Origin: Armatimonadota bacterium
Lineage (GTDB): Bacteria > Armatimonadota > Fimbriimonadia > Fimbriimonadales > Fimbriimonadaceae
Length of the DNA stretch: 64,000 nucleotides
Direction: 5' to 3'
NCBI GenBank assembly: GCA_018268395.1
Contig: JAFDWQ010000001.1
Location: 394,230 to 458,229, forward strand
The notes under the pieces were generated by a model. That model did no database searches, had not been told where the DNA came from, and saw only the letters and a program-made list of their open reading frames with translations. Of this stretch, positions 1-7,446 are shown one piece after another. The position numbers were made by a program, and so were the translations under genes. The number at the start of each line of letters is the position of its first letter. Positions within the stretch are counted from its first letter, which is position 1.

Positions 1-312
1 CCGAACCGCCAGCTGCTGACCGGCTCTGACGTAGAGCCGGGAGTCGGGAGCCACGTCGAGACCGTCCAAAGACAAGCGGTGTCCGAGTCCTGTCCAAGCC
101 AGCCAACCGGCCTCCAGAACGTCAGCCTCGATCGAGGCAAGGGCCAGCTCGCAGACGGGATCGAACGGGGCGTTGTCCAGCATGGCGTTGGCCAAGCGGC
201 TCGCACCCGTGTCGAACGGGCCTCCCGTCGGGACGCCGAAATGCCGCACGCCCAAGGCGGGCGCGCTTTGAAGCGAGACCGCGCCAGTGGTCGTCCGGAC
301 CTTCAGACGCAC
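1..312 (-). CDS. pxpC: 5-oxoprolinase subunit C (PxpC/KipA), 5' part, cut by the window edge
   Basis: Biotin-dependent carboxyltransferase-like subunit of bacterial 5-oxoprolinase. With PxpA and PxpB it should hydrolyse cytosolic 5-oxoproline to glutamate at the expense of ATP. Only the first 104 codons are present; the gene leaves the window at base 1. It is read from a GTG at 312, which overlaps the pxpA stop codon by 10 bases and fits translational coupling. The visible N-terminus shows GVPTGGPFDTGASRLANAML, a family-typical segment, and is in the right place after pxpB and pxpA. Start choice is inferred from the overlap; family assignment is good but rests on about a third of the protein. 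Confidence 0.85.
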   Translation of the reverse strand, partial: MRLKVRTTTGAVSLQSAPALGVRHFGVPTGGPFDTGASRLANAMLDNAPFDPVCELALASIEADVLEAGWLAWTGLGHRLSLDGLDVAPDSRLYVRAGQQLAVR

Positions 313-986
313 GGGGCCACCCGGTACTCGTCCGTTTCCAGCGCCGTCTTGACGGCCCGCAACAGCTCATAGGCTCCTGGCGTGTCCCCATGGACACAGA
401 GAGAATCGACCCGGTCGGCAAGTTCAAGCGCTTGCGCGGCGGCGAGGGTCGGTTCGCACAACAAAGAACCTGGCTGGGAGCGGGGGACAAGATGGCCGTC
501 GGACGTATAGGCACGGTCGGCGAACCCTTCGGAGAAAAACGGCACGCCTCCGGACCGAGCGATGTCCTCGTGCAGCGTTCCCGGCAACCCGAGAAGCGGC
601 AACCCGCACGCACGCAGGACGTCGGACATCAGGTCGGCGACGTCTTCGCGGCGCGCGGAGGCGTTGTACAGCTCGCCGTGCGGTTTGACATAGACCGCTC
701 CCAGGCCGACGAGGAAGTCGACCTGTCCGAGGACGCTCTGAAGTAGGGCCGCTCTGTCGAAGTCCTCTGGCAGCGGCGCACGTCCCATCGAGGCGCGGTC
801 GGGGACACCGGGATGGGCTCCTATCGCGGTGTGCGTCGCGCGGCATTCACGTACGGTGATCCGCGTCAGGCCTTCGTCGCCTGCGTGTGCGCCGCAGCAC
901 ACGTTCGCGCTCGTGGCAAGGTCGAGAAGTTCGACGTCGAAGGGTACGCCCTCGCCGACATCGACGTTCAGATCGATGGTTTTCAC
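303..986 (-). CDS. pxpA: 5-oxoprolinase subunit A (PxpA, LamB/YcsF family)
   Basis: LamB/YcsF-family subunit of the PxpABC 5-oxoprolinase, which recycles the damage product 5-oxoproline to glutamate in the cytosol. The 227-residue reading starts at a GTG (984-986) giving VKTIDLNVDVGEG, the conserved LNxDxGE opening of the family. ANVCCGAHAGD and the later VKPHGELYN segment are also family hallmarks. A reading frame continues upstream to 1268 but lies inside pxpB and is not used. The GTG overlaps the pxpB stop by 3 bases and the 3' end overlaps pxpC, so pxpB-pxpA-pxpC is a coupled operon on the minus strand. Length is slightly short of the usual 245-255 residues. Confidence 0.93.
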   Translation of the reverse strand: MKTIDLNVDVGEGVPFDVELLDLATSANVCCGAHAGDEGLTRITVRECRATHTAIGAHPGVPDRASMGRAPLPEDFDRAALLQSVLGQVDFLVGLGAVYVKPHGELYNASARREDVADLMSDVLRACGLPLLGLPGTLHEDIARSGGVPFFSEGFADRAYTSDGHLVPRSQPGSLLCEPTLAAAQALELADRVDSLCVHGDTPGAYELLRAVKTALETDEYRVAPCV

Positions 987-1648
987 AGTCGTTCCCCGTC
1001 CCTGCCTGCAAACTCGTCGCGTCCGATGGGCTCGAACCGCACGCGGTCGCCGACGCTGATCGGATAGTGACCGGATTCCGGATCGCAAAGCCTCAAAGGC
1101 GTCCGGCCGATCAACCACCATCCTCCGGGCCGAGGTTGCGTGTACACGCCCGTCATGCCCATCGTGACGGCGACGCTGCCGACGGGGACGGCTAGTCGCG
1201 GCGAGGGGCGTCTTGGGAGGCCTGCGATCCGATCGTCCAACCAGCCCAAGTACGGAAACCCCGGACAAAATCCGACCGCGTGACAGTCATAGTCTTTTTG
1301 CGCATGGAGCGAGCGGAACGCGTCGTGCCCTACGCCGAGCTGCTTGCACACGTCTTCAAAGTCTTCACCCAGTTCGTAGCAGACCGGCACGATGTGCGTC
1401 CTTGCCGGAAAGGAACCCTCAATGGGCTGTGCCAAGACCGTCGCGCAACGGGCGGTCACGTCGTCGACCGAACACCGAAGTGGATCGAAGGCGACCATGA
1501 CCCGACCGAAAGCGGGCACGACGTCCACGATCCAAGTCGGCCCACCGTCGCGCAACCGGCGGGCGAAGGCTCCGGCCCCCTCTCCGCACTCGAAGCAGAC
1601 GGCGGCTTCGCCGAGAGGTTCGAACCGGACACTTGGACCCGTGGCCAC
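983..1648 (-). CDS. pxpB: 5-oxoprolinase subunit B (PxpB/KipI, allophanate hydrolase subunit 1-like)
   Basis: First gene of the pxpBAC operon. PxpB works with PxpC in the ATP-dependent opening of 5-oxoproline; the family was earlier named KipI. The 221-residue protein carries GFCPGFPYLG near residues 126-135 and then PRLAVPVGSVAVTMGMTGVY and PGGWWLIGRTPL, all typical of the family. The start is an ATG at 1648, only 17 bases from the divergent dut start at 1666, so the promoter for at least one of the two genes must lie inside the other's coding region. The start could be slightly further in. Confidence 0.92.
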   Translation of the reverse strand: MATGPSVRFEPLGEAAVCFECGEGAGAFARRLRDGGPTWIVDVVPAFGRVMVAFDPLRCSVDDVTARCATVLAQPIEGSFPARTHIVPVCYELGEDFEDVCKQLGVGHDAFRSLHAQKDYDCHAVGFCPGFPYLGWLDDRIAGLPRRPSPRLAVPVGSVAVTMGMTGVYTQPRPGGWWLIGRTPLRLCDPESGHYPISVGDRVRFEPIGRDEFAGRDGERL

Positions 1649-1665
1649 CAGGTAAACATTCTGCC

Positions 1666-2100
1666 ATGCCGACCCTCTTACGCGTCGTCCTTGAGCCCGG
1701 GGCGGCCGCGCCCGACTATGCCTCCGACGGAGCCGCCGGGCTCGACGTCCGAAGCTACGAAGACGTCACTCTGGCCCCGATGGAGCGCCGACTGGTGCGG
1801 ACCGGCGTAAGGGTCGAAGTCCCGTCGGGCTTCGAGGTCCAGGTGCGTCCTCGCTCCGGACTGGCGATCAAGCACGGTCTGGCCTTGGTGAACTCGCCTG
1901 GGACGGTCGACTCGGACTATCGCGGGGAAATCGGGGTCGTGATGATCAATTTAGGTTCCGACGTCGTCCAATTGTCCAGAGGCGAGCGTGTGGCCCAATT
2001 GGTCGTCGCTCCGGTCGAGCGGGTCGAGGTGGTCGAAACGGACGCCTTGAGCGAGACGACGAGGGGCGAGGGCGGGTTCGGAAGCACGGGTCGCGCATAG
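1666..2100 (+). CDS. dut: dUTP diphosphatase
   Basis: Trimeric-type dUTPase, hydrolysing dUTP to dUMP and pyrophosphate to keep uracil out of DNA and feed thymidylate synthesis. The 144-residue protein shows the ordered family motifs: AGLDVRS (motif 1), RPRSGLA (motif 2), GTVDSDYRGE with the catalytic Asp (motif 3), RGERVAQLV (motif 4) and a C-terminal GGFGSTGR arm (motif 5). The ATG at 1666 is preferred over one at 1633 because the latter adds an unrelated N-terminus overlapping pxpB. Four bases separate it from the following zinc-ribbon gene, so the two are probably cotranscribed. Confidence 0.96.
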   Translation: MPTLLRVVLEPGAAAPDYASDGAAGLDVRSYEDVTLAPMERRLVRTGVRVEVPSGFEVQVRPRSGLAIKHGLALVNSPGTVDSDYRGEIGVVMINLGSDVVQLSRGERVAQLVVAPVERVEVVETDALSETTRGEGGFGSTGRA

Positions 2101-2103
2101 CTT

Positions 2104-3135
2104 ATGGTCTGTCCGCACTGCTTTCAATCGAACGACGCCGGGGCCGCGTTCTGCCGGGAATGCGGCGCGCCGCTCAAGGACGCTGAAGGGAGCGACCAGG
2201 AGGTCTATCAGGACCTCGCGAGGGCGAACCTGTTCCGGATGCGCGGCGACTCCAAAGCCGCGACCGACGTCTGCCTCGGCATCCTAAAGAGGTTCCCCCA
2301 CAACCCGACCGCCCACTCGCTGCTCGGCGACATCTCGGCCGATTCGGGCGATTTAGCGCAAGCGGTGACGTGGTATGAAATGGCGCTCGACCTGGTTCCG
2401 GATTCGACGGTCGACAAGCAGAAACTGGATTCTGTCCGTCAACGCATCAGCTTGATGGAATCGGCGGAAACGGCCAAGCAGATCGGGATCCCTGAGAAGG
2501 GCCCTGCGATCGGCCCTTACATCGCCCTCGTCGTCGTGACGGTCCTCGCGGTCGGAACGGGCGCGTTCTTCATCGGCAAGAGCCTGCGCCCTACCAAAGC
2601 CGACGACACGATCACAGGTCAGGTGACGGTCGGTTCGCCCCGGCCGGAAGACCCGCCCGAAAGCCGCCCGACGGACGTCCCCGCAGTCAAAGACGAACCG
2701 AAGAAGCCAGAACCTGAGCGGCACGATCCGGGCGTCGGGCCGGACGCGGCATGGTTGGCGACCTTGCAGGCGAAGGCCACGGACAAGACCACGTTCCTCG
2801 GACTTGTCAGCGACCCAAGGACACAGAGCGCCTCGGTCACCGTCCGAACGGTCACGGGCGAGAGCTTTGCCGTGACTGCAACTAGGGCGGCCCTGGACGT
2901 GTTCCGAAGCCTCCCGGCCTTCACGAAACTGACGGTCCGCGTCCTACAGGAGAACACGATCGTCCTCGTCGCAGACATGTCGGGAGAGGCCGCGAAGACT
3001 GCGGAAGCCGCTTTGGCCGCCGGCGACACGATCGAAAGCCAGGCCCAAGTCATGCTGTCCGACGTTTGGAGCCCTCACACCTCGACAGGCGGCGACCAAG
3101 GTCAACCCCCGGGCGGAACCACGGGCGGAGGCTGA
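2104..3135 (+). CDS. Zinc-ribbon, TPR, single-span membrane protein
   Basis: Function unknown. The 343-residue protein begins with a compact zinc ribbon (Cys3, Cys6, Cys17, Cys20), followed by two or three TPR-like helical repeats at about residues 33-115 that include HNPTAHSLLGDISADSGD. A single transmembrane segment lies near residues 138-160, then a Pro/Lys/Glu-rich linker (about 170-215) and a C-terminal domain of about 110 residues I do not recognise. The order zinc ribbon, TPR, membrane anchor, exported domain suggests a cytoplasmic N-terminus and an envelope C-terminus. It starts 4 bases after dut. Gene reality is clear; its role is not. Confidence 0.88.
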   Translation: MVCPHCFQSNDAGAAFCRECGAPLKDAEGSDQEVYQDLARANLFRMRGDSKAATDVCLGILKRFPHNPTAHSLLGDISADSGDLAQAVTWYEMALDLVPDSTVDKQKLDSVRQRISLMESAETAKQIGIPEKGPAIGPYIALVVVTVLAVGTGAFFIGKSLRPTKADDTITGQVTVGSPRPEDPPESRPTDVPAVKDEPKKPEPERHDPGVGPDAAWLATLQAKATDKTTFLGLVSDPRTQSASVTVRTVTGESFAVTATRAALDVFRSLPAFTKLTVRVLQENTIVLVADMSGEAAKTAEAALAAGDTIESQAQVMLSDVWSPHTSTGGDQGQPPGGTTGGG

Positions 3136-3207
3136 GCGGTATTTCTCCGTCACGGTCGGGCCCTCGGCGCGTCCGAACGGAACAGGCCCGCCTGAGCGGC
3201 ACTCGAC

Positions 3208-5079
3208 ATGCTCCCCTTGCTCCTCTCCACGTTGACGTCACCGACGGACGGCCACTGGTCGTACCTCGACATGGCCGACTTGACGAAGCTCCGCCAGTCG
3301 CGGGGACGGCCCCGCCGGAACGCCTCGGTCTACGGAGGACCGATCAAGCTCGGCGGAAAGACTTATGAGCGCGGCATCGGGACGCACGCCAACTCGCTAT
3401 GGATCGTGAACACGGGAAAGAACGCCCGGCAGTTCTTCGCCGAAGTCGGAGTCCAGGACGGCGAGCCCGCAGACGCGGCCGTCGTCTTCAAAGTCCTCGC
3501 CGACGAAGAGCCCGTGTTCGTGAGCGGTGCGAAGAAGACCGGAGAGCCGGCCACCCAGATCCGGATCCCGCTCGAAGGGGTCTCCCGGATCAAACTCGAA
3601 GTCCAGCGAGCACCGGGAGCCGCCAAGGCGGCGGCCGTAGCCTGGGCATCGGCACAGGTCGAAATGCGCGAGTCGACCGACGAAGCCGTCGCCGAAAGCG
3701 CCTATGCGTTCCCTCCCGAACGGACGTTCCCTCCCGTCGCGACCAAGCCCCTCAGCTTCCCCCTCAAGTTCGTGATGTGCGCCGACTCCGACGGAACGAA
3801 CGCCAGGGTGTTCGACAAGGAGCGGATTCCGGACGTCGTCCGGTTTTTGAACGGCGCGTTCCGGCCTTTGGCCGTCTCGTTCACCTTCGACCCTGACGAC
3901 GTCGAGGTCCGGAACGACACGACGTTGAACCGCGACTTCGACGCGGGCGGACAGACACTCGACGACCGGAACAAGCCACCGGCCGAGACGGGCAAGCGGG
4001 AACACACCGCCGCGCGGTCCGCCTTGGCAAAGCAGTGGCCCGACAAGATCGTCATCGTCATGAGACGAGGATCCATGTGGGAATGGGACGCGAAGGAATC
4101 CCGTTGGGTCGACCGGCCGAGTTCCGAGAACTACTCTGACGGACGGATCGTTTCGCCGGCCTTGAGCGAAGACCCGGGCATGTTCGCCCACGAACTCGGG
4201 CATTACTTCGGTCTCGCGCACACGTTCGGCCTGCGCCCGAAGACGATCGACGACGTGTTCGACCTTATGAAGGACACTGTCCGGCGCGGCACTCCGATCG
4301 ACGACGCCGACCGGGTGTTCGACGGCGACGGTATTCCCGACACTCCGCCCGATCCCGGAACTCAAGCGCTAGAGGCCATGGGATACGAGCTGTTCGTCCC
4401 GTTTCAGGGCCGCAAGCTCGGCGTGTCGTTCGACGACGGCACGAAGAGGACGTACACCTTTGCGCCGGACGTGTTCAACACCATGTCGTACTACTTCGAT
4501 TGCCGGATCGAGCATCCGGTCACGAAGACGGTGTCGGGCGGGTTCACGCCGGGTCAATGTCTGACGATGCGGACGAACGCGGAAAACAGGAAGGCCCTCC
4601 TCGCCGATCCCAAAGCAAAGCCAAAGAACCTCGCGCTTGCTTCGTGGCCCTACGCGGCGGACAGGCCGATGGTGCAGATCCGGGCGAGCGACGTCGGAAG
4701 GGGACGTTCGCGATGGATCGCTGACGGCCAAGCGTCGGCGAACCTGGACGAGTCTCCGCCCGCGTTCGGGTGGGACGGCCGGACAGGCTCGTCGGTGTGG
4801 ATCGAGTACCGGTTTCCCAGGCCGCTTTCGGCCGTTGGGACGTCGGTGACGTGGGTCAAAGACCTTTCGGCGCGCACGCCCGTCGGCCTGCCGGAGAATT
4901 GGACGATGAAAGCGTGGTCAGACGCAGGCTGGCAAACGGTCGCGTCTGGAAGCCCGGCCCCAGACGGTGGCCCAGTCACCCAGGCGTCCTTCGCGAACGT
5001 CGCATCGAAGACGTTCAGACTGGAGGCCAAGTTCCGCAAGGGCGAACGAGGCGCCCTTGCGGAGTGGTCGCTCCGTTAG
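3208..5079 (+). CDS. NPCBM-domain zinc metalloprotease (metzincin-like)
   Basis: Predicted secreted or surface zinc peptidase of 623 residues. The N-terminal 140 residues match an NPCBM module (carbohydrate-binding, GH98-associated), with the family phrase YERGIGTHANS. The catalytic region holds HELGHYFGLAHTFG at about residue 328, an extended HExxHxxGxxH zinc site, and a downstream TMSYY at about residue 425 that can serve as the Met-turn of metzincins (pappalysin-like M43 proteases share this layout). The last 150 residues resemble a discoidin-like sugar-binding beta-sandwich. No convincing signal peptide follows the ATG at 3208, so the start may be wrong or export non-classical. Its 3' end overlaps the convergent gene at 5076 by 4 bases. 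Confidence 0.82.
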   Translation: MLPLLLSTLTSPTDGHWSYLDMADLTKLRQSRGRPRRNASVYGGPIKLGGKTYERGIGTHANSLWIVNTGKNARQFFAEVGVQDGEPADAAVVFKVLADEEPVFVSGAKKTGEPATQIRIPLEGVSRIKLEVQRAPGAAKAAAVAWASAQVEMRESTDEAVAESAYAFPPERTFPPVATKPLSFPLKFVMCADSDGTNARVFDKERIPDVVRFLNGAFRPLAVSFTFDPDDVEVRNDTTLNRDFDAGGQTLDDRNKPPAETGKREHTAARSALAKQWPDKIVIVMRRGSMWEWDAKESRWVDRPSSENYSDGRIVSPALSEDPGMFAHELGHYFGLAHTFGLRPKTIDDVFDLMKDTVRRGTPIDDADRVFDGDGIPDTPPDPGTQALEAMGYELFVPFQGRKLGVSFDDGTKRTYTFAPDVFNTMSYYFDCRIEHPVTKTVSGGFTPGQCLTMRTNAENRKALLADPKAKPKNLALASWPYAADRPMVQIRASDVGRGRSRWIADGQASANLDESPPAFGWDGRTGSSVWIEYRFPRPLSAVGTSVTWVKDLSARTPVGLPENWTMKAWSDAGWQTVASGSPAPDGGPVTQASFANVASKTFRLEAKFRKGERGALAEWSLR

Positions 5080-6149
5080 CGAGTTCCCGTGCCGCCAGGT
5101 TTCCAGTCCTTGGCGTAATCCAGGGGCAACGGTTTGGCGGACTTTTTCAGCTTTAGGCTCAGGGTCGGCTTGAGCTTGTCCCAGTCTGCGCTCGAAACGA
5201 GTTTTGCGTGACTGTCCGCAAAGGCCACCGCCCGCCGACCGTCGGGACGCGGGGCTGACTCATAGACCATCACGGTTTCGGCCGGGTCCGGTATGGCGGT
5301 GGCCGACACTCCGGCGATCGCCATGTTGAAGTTGAACTGGCTTCCTTTGGGGTTGTGCGTCTTCCAGACGTCAAAGTTCTTGATGTAAGGGTAGGTCACG
5401 TATTGGACGGCTTTCGTGGACTGCGCGTACGGGAAGACGTCGTCGTAGTCCGTGACGTACATCATGAGTCCGACCGCGATCTGCTTGACGTTACTGAGTC
5501 CCCTGGTCGCGTCGTCGGCGGGTTCGGCGCCGAACGTAGCGGCCCCTTCAGGCTCGTCAGGTGCTGCTCCGGGTTGCTCCTTCGGTGCCTGCGCGGCCTT
5601 TTCGATGGCTTTGAGGAGGTCGTCTTTGGTGAAGTTGCCGACCGGACTGATCGACGTAAGCCCGTCGACCGCGACCAACGTCAAAGTCAGTTCCATCGCT
5701 TTGACGACGTCGCCCGGCTTGGTCTCCCCTCCGCCTTCGGCGGCGGGCTTCGCCATGGCTTGCATCAGGTCAAGGTTCCACTTGTAGGTGACGATGAAGT
5801 CCTTGCCTTGCATCCGGACGACGTCGCCCTTCGTCCAGCTCATGTCCATCAAGGACAAAATTTCGGAACCCTCGGAGTTCTGCGCCGACGCGCCTCCCAT
5901 CATCATGAACGGCATCATCATCGAGCCCATCATGTCGAGGAAGCCGCCACCGCCCGAGCCGGCGACTTTGAGTTTGACAGGTTTGAAGTCGGCGGGAATG
6001 TCGGCCGGTTTCATCGAGAGGGGATAGGCTTTGCCGAAGATCACGTCGGCGACCGACCGGACTTCTTGGGCCAAGGCGACGGCGCCGGGCAGCAAGACGG
6101 CGAACGCTCCGATCAGAGCGGCCACCCGGGTCCACGTTCGTGCTTTCAC
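5076..6149 (-). CDS. Secreted protein with a DUF1559-like C-terminal domain but no pilin leader
   Basis: 357 residues with a clear signal peptide (hydrophobic 8-24, cleavage near ALAQ) and a Met/Gly-rich stretch (GGFLDMMGSMMMPFMMMGG) after about 70 residues. The C-terminal third carries SNVKQIAVGLMMYVTDYDDV and later AFADSHAKLV, the two hallmarks of DUF1559 pseudopilins in this phylum, but without the prepilin FTLIELLVV leader. The GTG start at 6149 is supported by TACGAT ending 6 nt upstream (6161-6156), the leaderless-type arrangement seen at many genes here. Function unknown; it is probably an exported protein that reuses the pseudopilin head. Confidence 0.83.
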   Translation of the reverse strand: MKARTWTRVAALIGAFAVLLPGAVALAQEVRSVADVIFGKAYPLSMKPADIPADFKPVKLKVAGSGGGGFLDMMGSMMMPFMMMGGASAQNSEGSEILSLMDMSWTKGDVVRMQGKDFIVTYKWNLDLMQAMAKPAAEGGGETKPGDVVKAMELTLTLVAVDGLTSISPVGNFTKDDLLKAIEKAAQAPKEQPGAAPDEPEGAATFGAEPADDATRGLSNVKQIAVGLMMYVTDYDDVFPYAQSTKAVQYVTYPYIKNFDVWKTHNPKGSQFNFNMAIAGVSATAIPDPAETVMVYESAPRPDGRRAVAFADSHAKLVSSADWDKLKPTLSLKLKKSAKPLPLDYAKDWKPGGTGTR

Positions 6150-6242
6150 ACCGCGATCGTACCAGGAGGGCTTGAGGGTTCCGATCGGAGCGAAGGCCTA
6201 GTCCGCTGCATCTTCGGCAGCGCACGTGTCGTCAAAGCGTTT

Positions 6243-6467
6243 GTGGACAAAGTCCTGCCCGCGGCCCCTCGGGCGCCTTGGAGCGCGCTCCTGTCGGTCT
6301 TGGTCGCCCTGTTCTACGATGTCTCTCCGGTCGACCTGATCCCGGACCTGATCCCGTTACTCGGCTGGTTCGACGACGGAGTCGTCACCGTCGTCCTGGC
6401 CGTCGTCGCCGTCGCTTCCTGGCGGAAGTGGGCGAAGAAGCGGCGGACGGTCGCGTTGGCGAAATAA
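6243..6467 (+). CDS. DUF1232 (YkvA-like) small membrane protein
   Basis: About 74 residues containing FYDVSPVDLIPDLIPLLGWFDD, the DUF1232 signature, within two hydrophobic helices and a basic Trp/Lys/Arg tail. DUF1232 proteins are small inner-membrane proteins of unknown function. No ATG exists in frame; the GTG at 6243 is the only usable start near the domain and gives a normal family length. It reads divergently from the gene ending at 5076, with their starts about 90 bases apart. The perfect 34-bp palindrome directly after its stop looks like a shared terminator. Identity is firm, start uncertain. Confidence 0.75.
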   Translation: MDKVLPAAPRAPWSALLSVLVALFYDVSPVDLIPDLIPLLGWFDDGVVTVVLAVVAVASWRKWAKKRRTVALAK

Positions 6468-6471
6468 GTCG

Positions 6472-6505
6472 CGAGCGGCCCGGTCGGATCCGACCGGGCC
6501 GCTCG
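6472..6505. terminator. Bidirectional palindromic terminator-like hairpin
   Basis: A perfect 34-bp palindrome (arms CGAGCGGCCCGGTCGGA and its complement) sits between the convergent genes ending at 6467 and 6526. It has no T-run, so it may terminate weakly or through Rho, or protect 3' ends. Confidence 0.7.
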
Positions 6506-6525
6506 ACGGCACAGACGAAGGGGCG

Positions 6526-7242
6526 TCAGCCGCCGTTCTCGTCCTCGAACGTGAACGCCGCACCTTGCATCGTCTTGAACTTCGCCGCTTGATCGGCGGT
6601 CAGGACTTTGCCCAGTTCGTCGTTCAAGGTCTTATCGTTCTTGGTCTGCATGTCGCGGGCCTCTTGTCGGTCGAGTTCCTGGTTGCGGACCTTCTCCATG
6701 ATCGACTGGTTGGCTTCGCGCTGCTTGTCTTGTAGTCCCTTGATCTTGGCGGTCTGATCCGCCGAAAGTCCAAGGTCCTTTTGGACGTCTTCGCGACCGA
6801 GCGCACGGTAGCCCGAGCGCTGGAGGAAAAGCTCTTTCAGCCGCTTCTGCTGGTCGGCGTTCAGAACGTCCAGGACGGCCTTTTCCCTCTCGGCCATCTG
6901 TTTCTGGCGCTCGGCCGGATCGACGTTGCCACCGGCTCCGCGGCCGCCGCCGGCACCGCCGGCGTTTCCGCCTCCGCCCGCTCCCCGACCGCCTCCGGCA
7001 CCGGCTGCGTTACCTCCGCCGGCCCCCCGACCGCCGCGCGGGTTCAATTCGCCGAGCTTCGCCTTTTGATCGTCGGTGAGCTTGATCTCTTTCTGGACGT
7101 CGGCTCTTTGGAGCAGGCCGGTCATGCTGTTGTTGTTGCGCCCGAAGCCTTGTCGTGCCTGTCGGCCGCCGCCGGCTGCGCCGCCCTGGGCGTAGCCCGC
7201 CACGGCAAGGGCGAGGAGAGTGAAAACGAAGACTTTCTTCAT
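6526..7242 (-). CDS. Exported LTxxQ-motif (Spy/CpxP-like) protein
   Basis: 238-residue exported protein with a signal peptide (FVFTLLALAVAGYAQ). It contains four LTxxQ-type motifs (LTDDQ, LNADQ, LSADQ, LTADQ) in long charged helices, the pattern of Spy/CpxP-related periplasmic chaperone-like proteins. A Gly/Arg/Ala-rich spacer (GRGAGGG units, about residues 60-100) separates the first motif from the rest. The ATG at 7242 is chosen because GGAGGT lies about 10 bases upstream, one of the best ribosome sites in the window. A 14-bp palindrome (7257-7270) overlaps that site. The role is inferred to be envelope stress or metal related; the family match is by motif only. Confidence 0.85.
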   Translation of the reverse strand: MKKVFVFTLLALAVAGYAQGGAAGGGRQARQGFGRNNNSMTGLLQRADVQKEIKLTDDQKAKLGELNPRGGRGAGGGNAAGAGGGRGAGGGGNAGGAGGGRGAGGNVDPAERQKQMAEREKAVLDVLNADQQKRLKELFLQRSGYRALGREDVQKDLGLSADQTAKIKGLQDKQREANQSIMEKVRNQELDRQEARDMQTKNDKTLNDELGKVLTADQAAKFKTMQGAAFTFEDENGG

Positions 7243-7446
7243 GGGTGTAAAGACCTCCAATCCGGATTGGACGTCGGACTCGTCCGTGGGTTCACTGCTC
7301 TCCTCGCCACGTACCAACGTTCGACGATCCTGCGGCCCCAGACCCTCGTCGTCGCACGATGTCAGGACGCGGCTTGATTCTCCTGCACATTAGTTCGGTA
7401 TCATCTATCAATAATTCTGGGCCGCAAGAGGGCGATCAGGGACTCC

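Noticed and set aside
5355..6242. Long plus-strand extension of the DUF1232 reading frame
   Set aside because: It is antisense to the secreted DUF1559-like gene and has non-protein-like composition; only the last 74 codons match DUF1232.
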